Below, piece by piece: positions 53,148 through 62,129 of a stretch of 64,000 nt of DNA. Below the pieces are notes generated by a model. It was not told the DNA's origin and ran no database searches. It was given only the letters and a program-made list of their open reading frames with translations. The position numbers were made by a program, and so were the translations under genes. Position 1 is the stretch's first letter. Each line of letters opens with the position of its first letter. The stretch is from ZC4RG30 sp963777735 (GTDB lineage: Bacteria; Pseudomonadota; Gammaproteobacteria; Steroidobacterales; Steroidobacteraceae), in assembly GCA_963777735.1 (NCBI GenBank), contig CAVZRQ010000008.1, forward strand, positions 62,001 to 126,000, written 5' to 3'.

Positions 53148-53176
53148 CTGCGCCAGCCAGCAACTGGCTGGCGCAG
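53148..53176 (+). terminator. Strong hairpin between the porin and urtA
   Basis: A perfect 13-bp stem (CTGCGCCAGCCAG / CTGGCTGGCGCAG) with a CAA loop, eight bases after the porin stop. The following sequence (ACCACTCTATTTT) has only a short T run, so it may end transcription partly and set porin above urtA, or protect the porin mRNA. Confidence 0.7.
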
Positions 53177-53200
53177 ACCACTCTATTTTCGGAGCAATAA

Positions 53201-54528
53201 ATGAAATCAAGACGTACATTCATGAAAGTCGCAACGGTAAGCGCAATGGTCGCAGTGGCCATGCTTGCCGGTTGCGCGAAGAAGGAAGCAGAAGTAGCTG
53301 CCTCCGCGGCACCTACGGAGACCATCAAGGTCGGTGTTCTGCATTCGTTGTCGGGAACCATGGCCATCAGCGAAACCACGCTGAAGGACACCGTCCTGAT
53401 GATGATCGACGAGCAGAACAAGAAGGGTGGCGTGCTCGGCAAGCAGCTGGAAGCCGTTGTGGTCGATCCCGCCTCCGACTGGCCGTTGTTCGCCGAGAAG
53501 GCCGAACAGCTGCTGGTGCAGGACAAGGTCGCGGTGGTGTTCGGCTGCTGGACCAGTTCGTGTCCCGCAAGTCGGTGTTGCCGGTGTTCGAGAAGAACAA
53601 TGGCCTGCTCTTCTACCCCGTGCAGTACGAGGGTGAAGAGTCGTCCAAGAACGTGTTCTACACCGGTGCCGCGCCCAACCAGCAGGCCATCCCTGCGGTT
53701 GATTACCTGATGAACGACGTCAAGGTGAAGCGTTGGGTGCTGGAAGGCACTGACTATGTGTATCCCCAGACCACCAACAAGATCCTGAAGGCCTACCTCA
53801 TGTCGAAGGGCGTGGCGGAAGCGGACATCAGCGTGAACTACACGCCGTTCGGTCATTCCGACTGGCAGTCGCGCGTGGCGGCCATCAAGAAGTTCGGCTC
53901 GGCTGGCAAGAAGACGGCGGTGGTTTCGACCATCAACGGCGATGCCAACGTGCCCTTCTACAAGGAACTGGCCAGCCAGAAGATCTCCGCGGAAGACATC
54001 CCCGTGGTGGCGTTCTCGGTGGGTGAAGAAGAACTCTCGGGTCTCGACGCCGCGCCGCTGGTGGGTCACCTCGCCGCCTGGAACTACTTCCAGAGCGTCG
54101 AAAGCCCGCTGAACACCGAGTGGATCGCCAAGTGGCAGGCCTTCAGCCCGAAGAAGGAAAAGGCCACCTTCAACGATCCGATGGAAGCGACGCTGATCGG
54201 ATTCCAGCTGTGGGTTGCTGCGGTCGAGAAGGCCCAGTCGACGGAAACCGACAAGGTTGCCGATGCGATCATCGGCCTCGAGACGCCGAACCTGACCGGT
54301 GGCATCGCCAAGATGCTGCCGAACCACCACCTGACCAAACCGGTGCTCATCGGTGAGGTGCGTGCGGACGGTCAGTTCGACACCGTCTGGAAGACCGAAG
54401 GTACTGTTCCGGGCGACGCCTGGACGGACTTCCTGCCGGGTAGCATGGACGTGGAAGCCGACTGGGTCGATCTCAAGTGCGGCAACTACAACAAGGTCAC
54501 GAAGGTCTGCTCTGGCCAGAACATGTAG
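53201..54528 (+). CDS. urtA: Urea ABC transporter substrate-binding protein, one frameshift
   Basis: 442 residues after correction. The start MKSRRTFMKVATVSAMVAVA MLAGC carries a lipoprotein signal (LAGC). The mature domain has ETIKVGVLHSLSGTMAISET TLKD, VVFGCWTS, then in the shifted frame SRKSVLPVFEKNNGLLFYPV QYEGEESSKNVFYTGAAPNQ and LVGHLAAWNYFQSVESPLN: the UrtA/FmdD branch of Leu/Ile/Val-type binding proteins. One base is missing near 53557 (CWTSS...). It captures urea in the periplasm for UrtBCDE. A GGAG lies seven bases before the ATG. Confidence 0.93.
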
Positions 54529-54560
54529 TTCGGCAACTACCAGCCACGATTGGTAGAAGT

Positions 54561-54588
54561 TGTTCCCGGCCCGGAAGGGCCGGGAACA
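54561..54588 (+). other. Intercistronic stem-loop between urtA and urtB
   Basis: A perfect 12-bp stem (TGTTCCCGGCCC / GGGCCGGGAACA) with a GGAA tetraloop, 32 bases after the urtA stop and 31 before urtB. No T run follows. Such hairpins after a binding-protein gene usually protect its mRNA and allow more UrtA than permease, as in other ABC operons. Confidence 0.65.
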
Positions 54589-54619
54589 TTGGCGAAGCCA
54601 CAAGTCAAGGCAAAGTCCA

Positions 54620-56296
54620 ATGATCTCCCGAAAGCTCCTGGCGCTAGGCGTCGTCCTTGGGCTGCTTGCAGCGACCTGCCCTGCGCAGGACGCAACGCCC
54701 GAATCACTGCCCGAATCACCGACTGCGCCGGCCATTGCGCCTGACGCAAAACTCGATGACCTGCTGGCCATGTTGCCGGCGGCGGATTACACGACCAAGG
54801 GCGAGATCGTTGCACGCCTGGGTGCCGAAGGCAGTCCTGCCGCGCACCGAACCCTCTCTGCCCTGCTCAAGGGAGAGCTCTATTTTCGAAATTCCGACCG
54901 GCTGCTGGTTTCCATCATTGAGAACAGCAACCCTCCTATAGCCACCGACATCCGCAGTGGCGATTCACTGGGGGCCCTTGCGGCCACCGAGCGAACCCGC
55001 GTCGGCATCAACAATCAGCTGCGCAAGACAGTGCGCGGCCACCTCGCCGGACTGGAACTGGCAAGTCCGGACGAGAAGGTCCGCATGACTGCCGTACGGG
55101 AGTTGATGAGCACGCTGGATGCGGACGGCGTGAACCTGCTGCGCAGCCGACTCGGTGCCGAGCAGGACGAGTCGGTCCGTGGCCAGATCGTCGACGCATT
55201 GGCCATCAACGATCTGGCCGATCCCGATGCGGCCAAACGTCTCGCCGCGGTCAACGAGTTGCGTGGCAACTTGAATGGTGAGGTATTCAATCGGCTTGTT
55301 CCCATGGCCACTGCCGGCCCGGATGGCACCTTCTCGGAGCCCGATGCGGCGGTCCGGCTGGCTGCCGACGAAGCGCTCAGCACCATCAAGCGCTGGCGCG
55401 GGTTCTACGGGATGATCGAAACACTGTTCTTTGGTCTTTCGCTGGGTTCGGTGTTGATGCTCGTCGGCATTGGCCTTGCCATCACCTTCGGCGTGATGGG
55501 CGTGATCAACATGGCCCACGGCGAAATGCTGATGATTGGCGCTTACTGCGTCTACGTGGTGCAGACCCTGATGCCAAACCACATCGGCAGTTCGCTGCTG
55601 GTGGCCATTCCCGTGGCCTTCGTCGTGGCCGGCCTGGTGGGCATCGCGATCGAACGGGGTGTCGTGCGTTTCCTCCATGGCAGGCCGCTCGAAACCCTGC
55701 TCGCAACCTTTGGTGTGAGCCTGATCCTGCAGCAGCTGGTTCGCGATGTATTCAGTCCGAACAACCGCCCCGTGCAGGTGCCGTCGTGGATGGCCGGATC
55801 GCTGCGCTTCAACGATGTGCTTTCCCTCACCTACTCCCGGTTGTACATCGTGTTGTTCGCGGCAATCGTGTTCGTGCTGCTGATGCTGGTGATCAAGCGC
55901 ACCAATCTGGGATTGCACGTGCGTGCGGTCTCGCAGAATCGCGCCATGGCCCGCGCCATGGGCATCAAGACAAATTGGGTGGACGCACTGACATTCGGCC
56001 TGGGTTCCGGTATCGCGGGTGTCGCAGGCGTCGCGCTTAGCCAGTTGACGAATGTCGGCCCTAACCTCGGGCAGAGCTACATCGTCGACTCCTTCATGGT
56101 GGTGGTATTCGGTGGCGTGGGCAGTCTGTGGGGCACGCAGATCGGCGGCCTTTCGCTCGGCGTTACCAGCAAGCTGCTGGAGCCCATGGCCGGCGCGGTG
56201 CTCGCGAAGATCCTGATACTCGTGGCACTGATCCTGTTCATCCAGAGCAAGCCGCGCGGGCTGTTCCCGCAGCGCGGCCGCGCGGCTGAGGGTTGA
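54620..56296 (+). CDS. urtB: Urea ABC transporter permease UrtB
   Basis: 558 residues. The signal-like start MISRKLLALGVVLGLLAATC precedes a periplasmic HEAT-like N-terminal part (residues about 25-250) as in the long UrtB subtype. Then come about eight membrane helices with VLMLVGIGLAITFGVMGVIN MAHGEMLMIGAYCVYV, ATFGVSLILQQLVRDVF, FGLGSGIAGVAGVALSQLTN VGPNLGQSYIVDSFMVVVFG GVGSLWGT. I chose the ATG at 54620, since upstream codons run into the hairpin. Its stop is five bases before urtC. Confidence 0.95.
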   Translation: MISRKLLALGVVLGLLAATCPAQDATPESLPESPTAPAIAPDAKLDDLLAMLPAADYTTKGEIVARLGAEGSPAAHRTLSALLKGELYFRNSDRLLVSIIENSNPPIATDIRSGDSLGALAATERTRVGINNQLRKTVRGHLAGLELASPDEKVRMTAVRELMSTLDADGVNLLRSRLGAEQDESVRGQIVDALAINDLADPDAAKRLAAVNELRGNLNGEVFNRLVPMATAGPDGTFSEPDAAVRLAADEALSTIKRWRGFYGMIETLFFGLSLGSVLMLVGIGLAITFGVMGVINMAHGEMLMIGAYCVYVVQTLMPNHIGSSLLVAIPVAFVVAGLVGIAIERGVVRFLHGRPLETLLATFGVSLILQQLVRDVFSPNNRPVQVPSWMAGSLRFNDVLSLTYSRLYIVLFAAIVFVLLMLVIKRTNLGLHVRAVSQNRAMARAMGIKTNWVDALTFGLGSGIAGVAGVALSQLTNVGPNLGQSYIVDSFMVVVFGGVGSLWGTQIGGLSLGVTSKLLEPMAGAVLAKILILVALILFIQSKPRGLFPQRGRAAEG

Positions 56297-56301
56297 CGGG
56301 C

Positions 56302-57411
56302 ATGCCGCACACTCCGTTCCTCACCGGCCTGTTCCGTACTGATCGCCCGGGCATCATCTTCCTCGCGCTGCTGGCCGCCACGGCCATCGTGGTGCCGGTG
56401 CTGCACCTCCTGGTGCCGGAATCATCGCCGCTGCACATGTCCTCCTATTCCGTGACACTGATCGGCAAGTACCTCACGTACGCCATGCTTGCCCTCTCGG
56501 TGGATCTCGTCTGGGGGTTCTGCGGCATCCTCAGCCTGGGTCATGCCGCATTCTTCGCCCTGGGCGGCTATGCGATGGGCATGTACCTCATGCGGCAGAT
56601 CGGCCCGCGCGGCGTGTATGGCGACCCCATCCTGCCGGACTTCATGGTGTTCCTGAACTGGAAGGAGCTCCCCTGGTTCTGGCATGGTTTCGACATGTTC
56701 TGGTTTGCGCTGCTGATGGTGGCGCTGGCACCGGGCCTGCTGGCCCTGGTGTTCGGCTGGTTCGCCTTCCGCTCCCGCGTCACTGGCGTGTATCTCTCCA
56801 TCATCACCCAGGCGATGACCTACGCACTGATGCTGGCGTTCTTCCGCAATGACATGGGCTTTGGCGGCAACAACGGCTTCACGGATTTCAAGGATCTGCT
56901 CGGATTCAATCTGGCGAGCCCCAACGTGCGGATCGCGCTGTTTGTCGCTTCCGCCATCGCCCTTGGCACGGGCTATCTGTTATGCCGATGGATCGTTTCT
57001 TCGCGCGCGGGCCGCGTGGTGACGGCCATACGCGATGCCGAGAGTCGCACGCGATTCATCGGCTATCGGGTTGAGTCCTACAAGCTGTGGGTGTTCGTGT
57101 TCTCGGCGGTGCTGGCGGGCGTGGCCGGGGCGTTGTACGTGCCGCAGGTGGGCATCATCAATCCCGACGAGTTCTCGCCCATCAATTCCATCGAGGTGGT
57201 GATCTGGGTGGCCATTGGCGGTCGCGGCACGCTCTACGGCGCCGTCGCCGGCGCCATCATCGTGAACTACGCCAAGACATGGTTTACCACTGCCCTGCCC
57301 AGCGCCTGGCTGTATCTGCTTGGGGCGATGTTCATTCTCACGACGCTGTTCCTGCCGACCGGTGTCGCTGGCCTGCTGCGTAGCCGCAGGGCCAAGGGGC
57401 GCGCAGCATGA
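56302..57411 (+). CDS. urtC: Urea ABC transporter permease UrtC
   Basis: 369 residues, LivM-type permease. It has SVDLVWGFCGILSLGHAAFF ALGGYAMGMYLM, WFAFRSRVTGVYLSIITQAM TYA, GGNNGFTDFKDLLGFNLASP and RIGY-like IRDAESRTRFIGYRVESYKL. The long loop IGPRGVYGDPILPDFMVFLN W is typical of UrtC. The ATG at 56302 has GAGGG nine bases upstream; a TTG at 56293 overlaps the urtB stop. It forms the membrane channel with UrtB. Confidence 0.96.
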   Translation: MPHTPFLTGLFRTDRPGIIFLALLAATAIVVPVLHLLVPESSPLHMSSYSVTLIGKYLTYAMLALSVDLVWGFCGILSLGHAAFFALGGYAMGMYLMRQIGPRGVYGDPILPDFMVFLNWKELPWFWHGFDMFWFALLMVALAPGLLALVFGWFAFRSRVTGVYLSIITQAMTYALMLAFFRNDMGFGGNNGFTDFKDLLGFNLASPNVRIALFVASAIALGTGYLLCRWIVSSRAGRVVTAIRDAESRTRFIGYRVESYKLWVFVFSAVLAGVAGALYVPQVGIINPDEFSPINSIEVVIWVAIGGRGTLYGAVAGAIIVNYAKTWFTTALPSAWLYLLGAMFILTTLFLPTGVAGLLRSRRAKGRAA

Positions 57412-58265
57412 ACGCGAAGCTTGCATGGAAACGGCTTGCCGGTCGTTCACGCAGCGCCTCACCGCCACGCAAGGGGCCCATGCTGCAGGGGCACGACGTG
57501 GCCAGTGGTCCGGATGATTCACACGGCTACATCCTGTATCTGGAAGACCTGACGGTTTCCTTCGACGGATTCCGCGCACTCAATGCGCTCACTCTGTATG
57601 TGGAAACAGGTGAATTGCGTTGCATCATCGGTCCGAATGGTGCCGGCAAGACCACCATGATGGATGTCATCACCGGCAAGACCCGTCCCGATGCAGGTTC
57701 TGCGTGGTTTGGCCAGACTCTCGACCTGCTGGAACTGACAGAGCCCGAGATCGCGCAGGCAGGTATCGGGCGCAAGTTCCAGAAGCCGACGGTTTTCGAG
57801 CGGCACACGGCGTTCGAGAACCTTGAACTCGCGCTGGCTGGGAATCGCGCCGTCTGGGCGAATCTGGTTGCGAAGCTCTCCTCCGAGCAGCGTGATCGCA
57901 TTCGCGACGTGCTGGAGCAGATCGGTCTCTCCGCCGAGCTGGACACTCCCGCCGGCGCCCTCTCACACGGCCAGAAGCAATGGCTCGAGATCGGCATGCT
58001 GCTGATGCAGAGCCCGAGACTGCTGCTCGTGGATGAGCCTGTGGCCGGCATGACCCCGCAGGAAGTGGACAAGACAGCGGAGCTGCTGGTGTCGCTGTCG
58101 GGCGAACACTCGGTCATCGTGGTGGAACACGACATGGAGTTCGTGCGAGGCATTGCGCGGCAGGTCACCGTGCTGCATCAAGGCAGCGTGCTGGCCGAAG
58201 GCACCATGGACGAAGTGCAGAACCACCCCAAAGTCATTGAAGTGTATCTGGGCGAGCATCAATGA
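57408..58265 (+). CDS. urtD: Urea ABC transporter ATP-binding protein UrtD
   Basis: 285 residues. Walker A IIGPNGAGKTTMMDVITGKT, Q-loop FQKPTVFERHTAFENLELAL, signature ALSHGQKQWLEIGMLL, Walker B LLLVDEPVAGMTPQEVDKTA, H-switch VVEHDMEFVRG. The signature LSHGQ is the LivG/UrtD form. About 40 unstructured residues precede the domain (KRLAGRSRSASPPRKGPM), longer than in most UrtD, so an internal ATG at 57481 is an alternative start. Overlaps urtC and urtE by four bases. Confidence 0.95.
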   Translation: MNAKLAWKRLAGRSRSASPPRKGPMLQGHDVASGPDDSHGYILYLEDLTVSFDGFRALNALTLYVETGELRCIIGPNGAGKTTMMDVITGKTRPDAGSAWFGQTLDLLELTEPEIAQAGIGRKFQKPTVFERHTAFENLELALAGNRAVWANLVAKLSSEQRDRIRDVLEQIGLSAELDTPAGALSHGQKQWLEIGMLLMQSPRLLLVDEPVAGMTPQEVDKTAELLVSLSGEHSVIVVEHDMEFVRGIARQVTVLHQGSVLAEGTMDEVQNHPKVIEVYLGEHQ

Positions 58266-58957
58266 TCGACATTCAGGGTCTGAACCAGTTCTATGGTGGC
58301 AGCCACATCCTTTGGGATGTCGGCATGACCGTGCCCGAAGGCTCCTGCACGGTGCTCATGGGCCGCAACGGCATGGGCAAGACCACGCTGCTGCGATGCC
58401 TGATGGGGCTTACTCCCATCGCCAGCGGTACCATCCGCTGCGGCGATCAGGATCTCACCACGGCGGCGGCAACACGCCGCGCACGCATTGGCATTGGCTA
58501 CGTACCGCAGGGCCGAGAGATCTTCTCGCAGCTCACCGTGGAAGAGAACCTGCGCACCGGGCTTGCGGCACGGCCCGACGGGCGCAAGGATATTCCCGAA
58601 GAAATCTACCAGATGTTCCCCGTGCTGAAGAGCATGGCCGCTCGGCGCGGCGGTGATCTTTCCGGCGGACAGCAGCAGCAGCTGGCCATTGGTCGCGCAC
58701 TGGTCATCGACCCCAAGGTCCTGATCCTGGATGAGCCCACCGAAGGCATCCAGCCAAATATCGTGCGCGAGATCGGCGATGTGATCGTGCGGCTGAACAA
58801 GGAAAGGGGCCTGACCGTGCTGCTGGTGGAACAGAAGCTGCCGTTTGCGCGGCGCATTGGCACGGACCTGCGGATTCTGGACAAAGGTCGCCTGGTCGTC
58901 TCGGGTGGCATCGCCGATTTGACGGATGAGGTGGTACATGATCACCTCACCGTATGA
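58262..58957 (+). CDS. urtE: Urea ABC transporter ATP-binding protein UrtE
   Basis: 231 residues, LivF-type ATPase. Walker A LMGRNGMGKTTLLRCLMGLT, Q-loop YVPQGREIFSQLTVEENLRT, signature DLSGGQQQQLAIGRALVIDP, Walker B VLILDEPTEGIQPNIVREI, H-switch LLVEQKLPFARRIGT. It pairs with UrtD to power urea import. Its stop overlaps the ureD start by four bases, joining transport and urease genes in one operon. Confidence 0.96.
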   Translation: MIDIQGLNQFYGGSHILWDVGMTVPEGSCTVLMGRNGMGKTTLLRCLMGLTPIASGTIRCGDQDLTTAAATRRARIGIGYVPQGREIFSQLTVEENLRTGLAARPDGRKDIPEEIYQMFPVLKSMAARRGGDLSGGQQQQLAIGRALVIDPKVLILDEPTEGIQPNIVREIGDVIVRLNKERGLTVLLVEQKLPFARRIGTDLRILDKGRLVVSGGIADLTDEVVHDHLTV

Positions 58958-59775
58958 GACCTGCGCACAGCTCCTGGCAAGCCCGACTGGAACTTGGATT
59001 TCGTGCCGCCGGCAACCGTACGGTGCTGGCGCATCGACGGCATGTCGGGCCGCTGATGGTGCAACGTCCCTTCTATCCGGAAGGGGGTATCTGTCATGTC
59101 TATCTGCTGCATCCGCCGGGTGGTGTGGTAGGGGGAGACACGCTGGAATTGCAGTTGCAGGCAGAAGCAGGCTCGCATGCACTGATCACCACGCCTGCCG
59201 CCACCAAGTTCTATCGCGCCGGACCGCATCCATTTTCGTCATTGCGCCAGCAGTTGCAGGTCAACGATGCCACGCTCGAATGGCTGCCCCAGGAAACCAT
59301 CGTCTTCGACGGCGCCCGGGCGCGCAGCTGTACCCGGGTCGACCTGACGGGCAATTCGCAGTTCATCGGCTGGGAGATCTTCTGCCTGGGAAGGCCGGTG
59401 GTGCAGGAACAGTTCCGGGTCGGCGAGTTGCATCAGGATTTTCTGCTTTATCGGGATGGCAGACCTTTGCTGCTCGACCGACTGCGGCTGGTAGGCGACT
59501 CGCCTGCCCTCTCGGCCCGCTGGGGACTTGCGGATGCGCAGGCCATGGGCACAATGTTGATGTATCCCGGTGGCGATGCAGATCTCGCTGCGCTGCGCGC
59601 AGTGCAGGTCAAGGATGTGCGATTTGCGCTGACGCTGGTTGGCGGGGTGCTGCATTGCCGGGCGCTGTCGGCGCAGGCAGAGGCCATCCGGCGCCTGTTT
59701 ACCGAACTGTGGCTGCAACTGCGGCACAGCCTGCTCGGGCGGGTGGCGCTCGCGCCGCGCATCTGGGCAACCTGA
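58954..59775 (+). CDS. ureD: Urease accessory protein UreD
   Basis: 273 residues: FRAAGNRTVLAHRRHVGPLM VQRPFYPEGGICHVYLLHPP GGVVGGDTLELQ, then TPAATKFYRAGPHP, LEWLPQETIVFDGARARSCT, GWEIFCLGRP. These are the UreD blocks, including the GGVVGGD and TKFYR signatures. UreD binds apo-urease and channels nickel with UreF and UreG. The start overlaps urtE. Confidence 0.96.
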   Translation: MRPAHSSWQARLELGFRAAGNRTVLAHRRHVGPLMVQRPFYPEGGICHVYLLHPPGGVVGGDTLELQLQAEAGSHALITTPAATKFYRAGPHPFSSLRQQLQVNDATLEWLPQETIVFDGARARSCTRVDLTGNSQFIGWEIFCLGRPVVQEQFRVGELHQDFLLYRDGRPLLLDRLRLVGDSPALSARWGLADAQAMGTMLMYPGGDADLAALRAVQVKDVRFALTLVGGVLHCRALSAQAEAIRRLFTELWLQLRHSLLGRVALAPRIWAT

Positions 59776-59788
59776 AGTAGAGCCGGAC

Positions 59789-60091
59789 ATGGAACTGACC
59801 CCACGCGAAAAAGACAAACTGCTGCTCTTCACCGCTGCCCTGCTGGCTGAGCGGCGCAAGGCCAGGGGCGTGAAGCTGAACTATCCGGAAGCCGTTGCCT
59901 TCATCAGCGCCGCCATCCTCGAAGGTGCGCGTGATGGTCGCAGTGTCGCGGAGCTGATGGCTTTCGGCACCACGCTGCTCTCGCGTTCGGATGTCATGGA
60001 AGGCGTGCCTGAAATGATCCCGGATGTGCAGGTTGAAGCCACTTTCCCGGATGGCACCAAGCTCGTGACCGTCCATTCCCCCATCAACTGA
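59789..60091 (+). CDS. ureA: Urease gamma subunit
   Basis: 100 residues: MELTPREKDKLLLFTAALLA ERRKARGVKLNYPEAVAFIS AAILEGARDGRSVAELM, and the end VTVHSPIN. The separate 100-residue gamma chain, as in Klebsiella, assembles with UreB and UreC. GAGCCGG precedes the ATG. Coordinates start at the ATG that gives the normal length. Confidence 0.97.
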   Translation: MELTPREKDKLLLFTAALLAERRKARGVKLNYPEAVAFISAAILEGARDGRSVAELMAFGTTLLSRSDVMEGVPEMIPDVQVEATFPDGTKLVTVHSPIN

Positions 60092-60110
60092 AGCCAGGCG
60101 CACAGCATCC

Positions 60111-60416
60111 ATGATTCCCGGAGAAATCTTCCCGGCTGCAGGCAGCATCGAAATCAACGCGGGGCGCGTGCGCGTGACAGTGGCTGTCGCGAACACGGGT
60201 GACCGCCCGATACAGGTCGGGTCGCACTATCATTTCTTCGAGACCAACGATGCCCTGCGCTTCGATCGTGCCGCCGCACGCGGGTTTCGTCTCAACATCC
60301 CGGCTGGCACCGCCGTGCGGTTCGAACCCGGGCAGAGCCGTGAAGTGGAGCTGGTGAAGCTCGCAGGCAGCGGCGACGTGTACGGTTTTCAGGGCAAAGT
60401 GATGGGGCGCCTATGA
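60111..60416 (+). CDS. ureB: Urease beta subunit
   Basis: 101 residues starting MIPGEIFPAAGSIEINAGRV, with TVANTGDRPIQVGSHYHFFE-like and GFRLNIPAGTAVRFEPGQSR EVELV, ending FQGKVMGRL. The typical beta chain, separate from gamma. Overlaps ureC by four bases (ATGA). Confidence 0.97.
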   Translation: MIPGEIFPAAGSIEINAGRVRVTVAVANTGDRPIQVGSHYHFFETNDALRFDRAAARGFRLNIPAGTAVRFEPGQSREVELVKLAGSGDVYGFQGKVMGRL

Positions 60417-62116
60417 CGCGCATGGACCGCCGCGCCTATGCCGAGATGTTCGGTCCCACCACCGGCGATCGCGTGCGCCTGGGCGACACGGGCCTCGTGA
60501 TCGAGGTCGAGCGCGACCACACCATCTACGGAGAAGAGGTCAAGTTCGGCGGCGGCAAGGTGATCCGCGATGGCATGGGACAGAGCCAGCGCGATGGCGC
60601 CGAGGTCGTGGATACCGTCATCACCAACGCGCTGATCGTCGACCACTGGGGCATCGTCAAGGCCGATATTGGCATCAAGCATGGCCGCATCGCTGGCATC
60701 GGCAAGGCGGGTAACCCCGACATTCAGCCGGGTGTCGACATCGTGATCGGTCCCGGCAGCGAAGTGATTGCCGGCGAAGGCATGATCGTCACGGCAGGTG
60801 GCATCGATTCGCACATCCACTTCATCTGCCCGCAGCAGGTGGAAGAGGCGCTGATGTCCGGCGTCACGACGATGATCGGTGGTGGAACCGGTCCGGCTAC
60901 CGGCACCAATGCCACGACCTGCACGCCCGGCACCTGGCACATGGGCCGCATGTTGCAGGCGCTCGACTCACTGCCGATGAATTTTGGCTTGCTGGGCAAA
61001 GGCAATGCGAGCCTCCCGGAAGCGCTGCACAGCCAGATCCGGGCCGGTGCCATGGGTCTCAAGTTGCACGAGGACTGGGGCACCACACCGGCCGCGATTG
61101 ATTGCTGCCTGTCGGTGGCGGAAGAACATGACGTGCAGGTTGCGATCCATACCGACACCCTGAACGAGTCGGGTTTTCTCGAAGATACGCTCGCGGCATT
61201 CAAGGGCCGGGCCATCCACACCTATCACACGGAGGGCGCTGGCGGCGGCCATGCCCCGGACATCATTCGTGCCTGCGGCGAAGCGAATGTCCTGCCCTCC
61301 TCCACCAATCCAACACGCCCCTACACCGTCAACACGGTCGATGAGCACCTGGACATGCTGATGGTCTGCCACCATCTCGATCCGGGTATCGCCGAAGATG
61401 TGGCCTTTGCCGAATCGCGCATCCGTCGCGAGACCATTGCCGCAGAAGACATCCTGCATGATCTCGGCGCATTCTCGATGATCTCCTCGGATTCGCAGGC
61501 CATGGGGCGCGTGGGCGAAGTCATCACCCGCACCTGGCAGACTGCGCACAAGATGAAGGAACAGCGTGGGCCGCTGCATCCCGACGGTGGCGGCAACGAC
61601 AACTTCCGCGTGCGCCGCTACATCGCGAAATACACCATCAATCCCGCGTTGACCCATGGCATCGGCCATGAAGTGGGCTCGCTGGAAGTCGGCAAGCTCG
61701 CCGATATCGTGCTGTGGCGCCCTGCGTTCTTCGGTGCCAAGGCTTCCCTCATCATCAAGGGCGGCATGATTGCAGCGGCGCCGATGGGCGATCCGAATGC
61801 CTCCATTCCCACGCCCCAACCGGTGCACTTCCGGCACATGTTCGGTGCATTGGGTCAGGCCGCCTGCAGCACCGCGCTGACTTTCGTCTCGCAGGCTGCC
61901 ATCGAGGCTGGTGTGGGCAGGCAACTGGGGTTGCGTAAACAGCTCTCCGCCGTTCGCGGCACCCGCAGCATCCGCAAGCGCGACCTGATCCTCAACGACT
62001 ATCAGCCACACATCGAAGTCGACTCCCAGACTTACGAAGTGCGCGCGGATGGCCAGCTTCTGACCTGCGAGCCAGCGACAGTATTGCCGCTTGCGCAGCG
62101 TTATTTCCTGTTCTGA
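60413..62116 (+). CDS. ureC: Urease alpha subunit, nickel catalytic chain
   Basis: 567 residues, full family length. Nickel ligands are all present: HIHFICPQQ (two His), the carbamylated Lys in GAMGLKLHEDWGTTPAAID, the His pair in VAIHTDTLNESGF and IHTYHTEGAGGGHAPDII, and the Asp in MISSDSQAMGRVGEVI. The flap Cys/His region is MVCHHLDPGIAEDVAFAESR IR. It hydrolyses urea to ammonia and carbamate in the cytosol. The frame is intact. Confidence 0.98.
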   Translation: MTRMDRRAYAEMFGPTTGDRVRLGDTGLVIEVERDHTIYGEEVKFGGGKVIRDGMGQSQRDGAEVVDTVITNALIVDHWGIVKADIGIKHGRIAGIGKAGNPDIQPGVDIVIGPGSEVIAGEGMIVTAGGIDSHIHFICPQQVEEALMSGVTTMIGGGTGPATGTNATTCTPGTWHMGRMLQALDSLPMNFGLLGKGNASLPEALHSQIRAGAMGLKLHEDWGTTPAAIDCCLSVAEEHDVQVAIHTDTLNESGFLEDTLAAFKGRAIHTYHTEGAGGGHAPDIIRACGEANVLPSSTNPTRPYTVNTVDEHLDMLMVCHHLDPGIAEDVAFAESRIRRETIAAEDILHDLGAFSMISSDSQAMGRVGEVITRTWQTAHKMKEQRGPLHPDGGGNDNFRVRRYIAKYTINPALTHGIGHEVGSLEVGKLADIVLWRPAFFGAKASLIIKGGMIAAAPMGDPNASIPTPQPVHFRHMFGALGQAACSTALTFVSQAAIEAGVGRQLGLRKQLSAVRGTRSIRKRDLILNDYQPHIEVDSQTYEVRADGQLLTCEPATVLPLAQRYFLF

Positions 62117-62129
62117 TTTCGAGGCGACC

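Noticed and set aside
52795..54771. A 658-residue minus-strand frame across the porin and urtA
   Set aside because: Antisense to urtA, no motif, and composition typical of a shadow frame.
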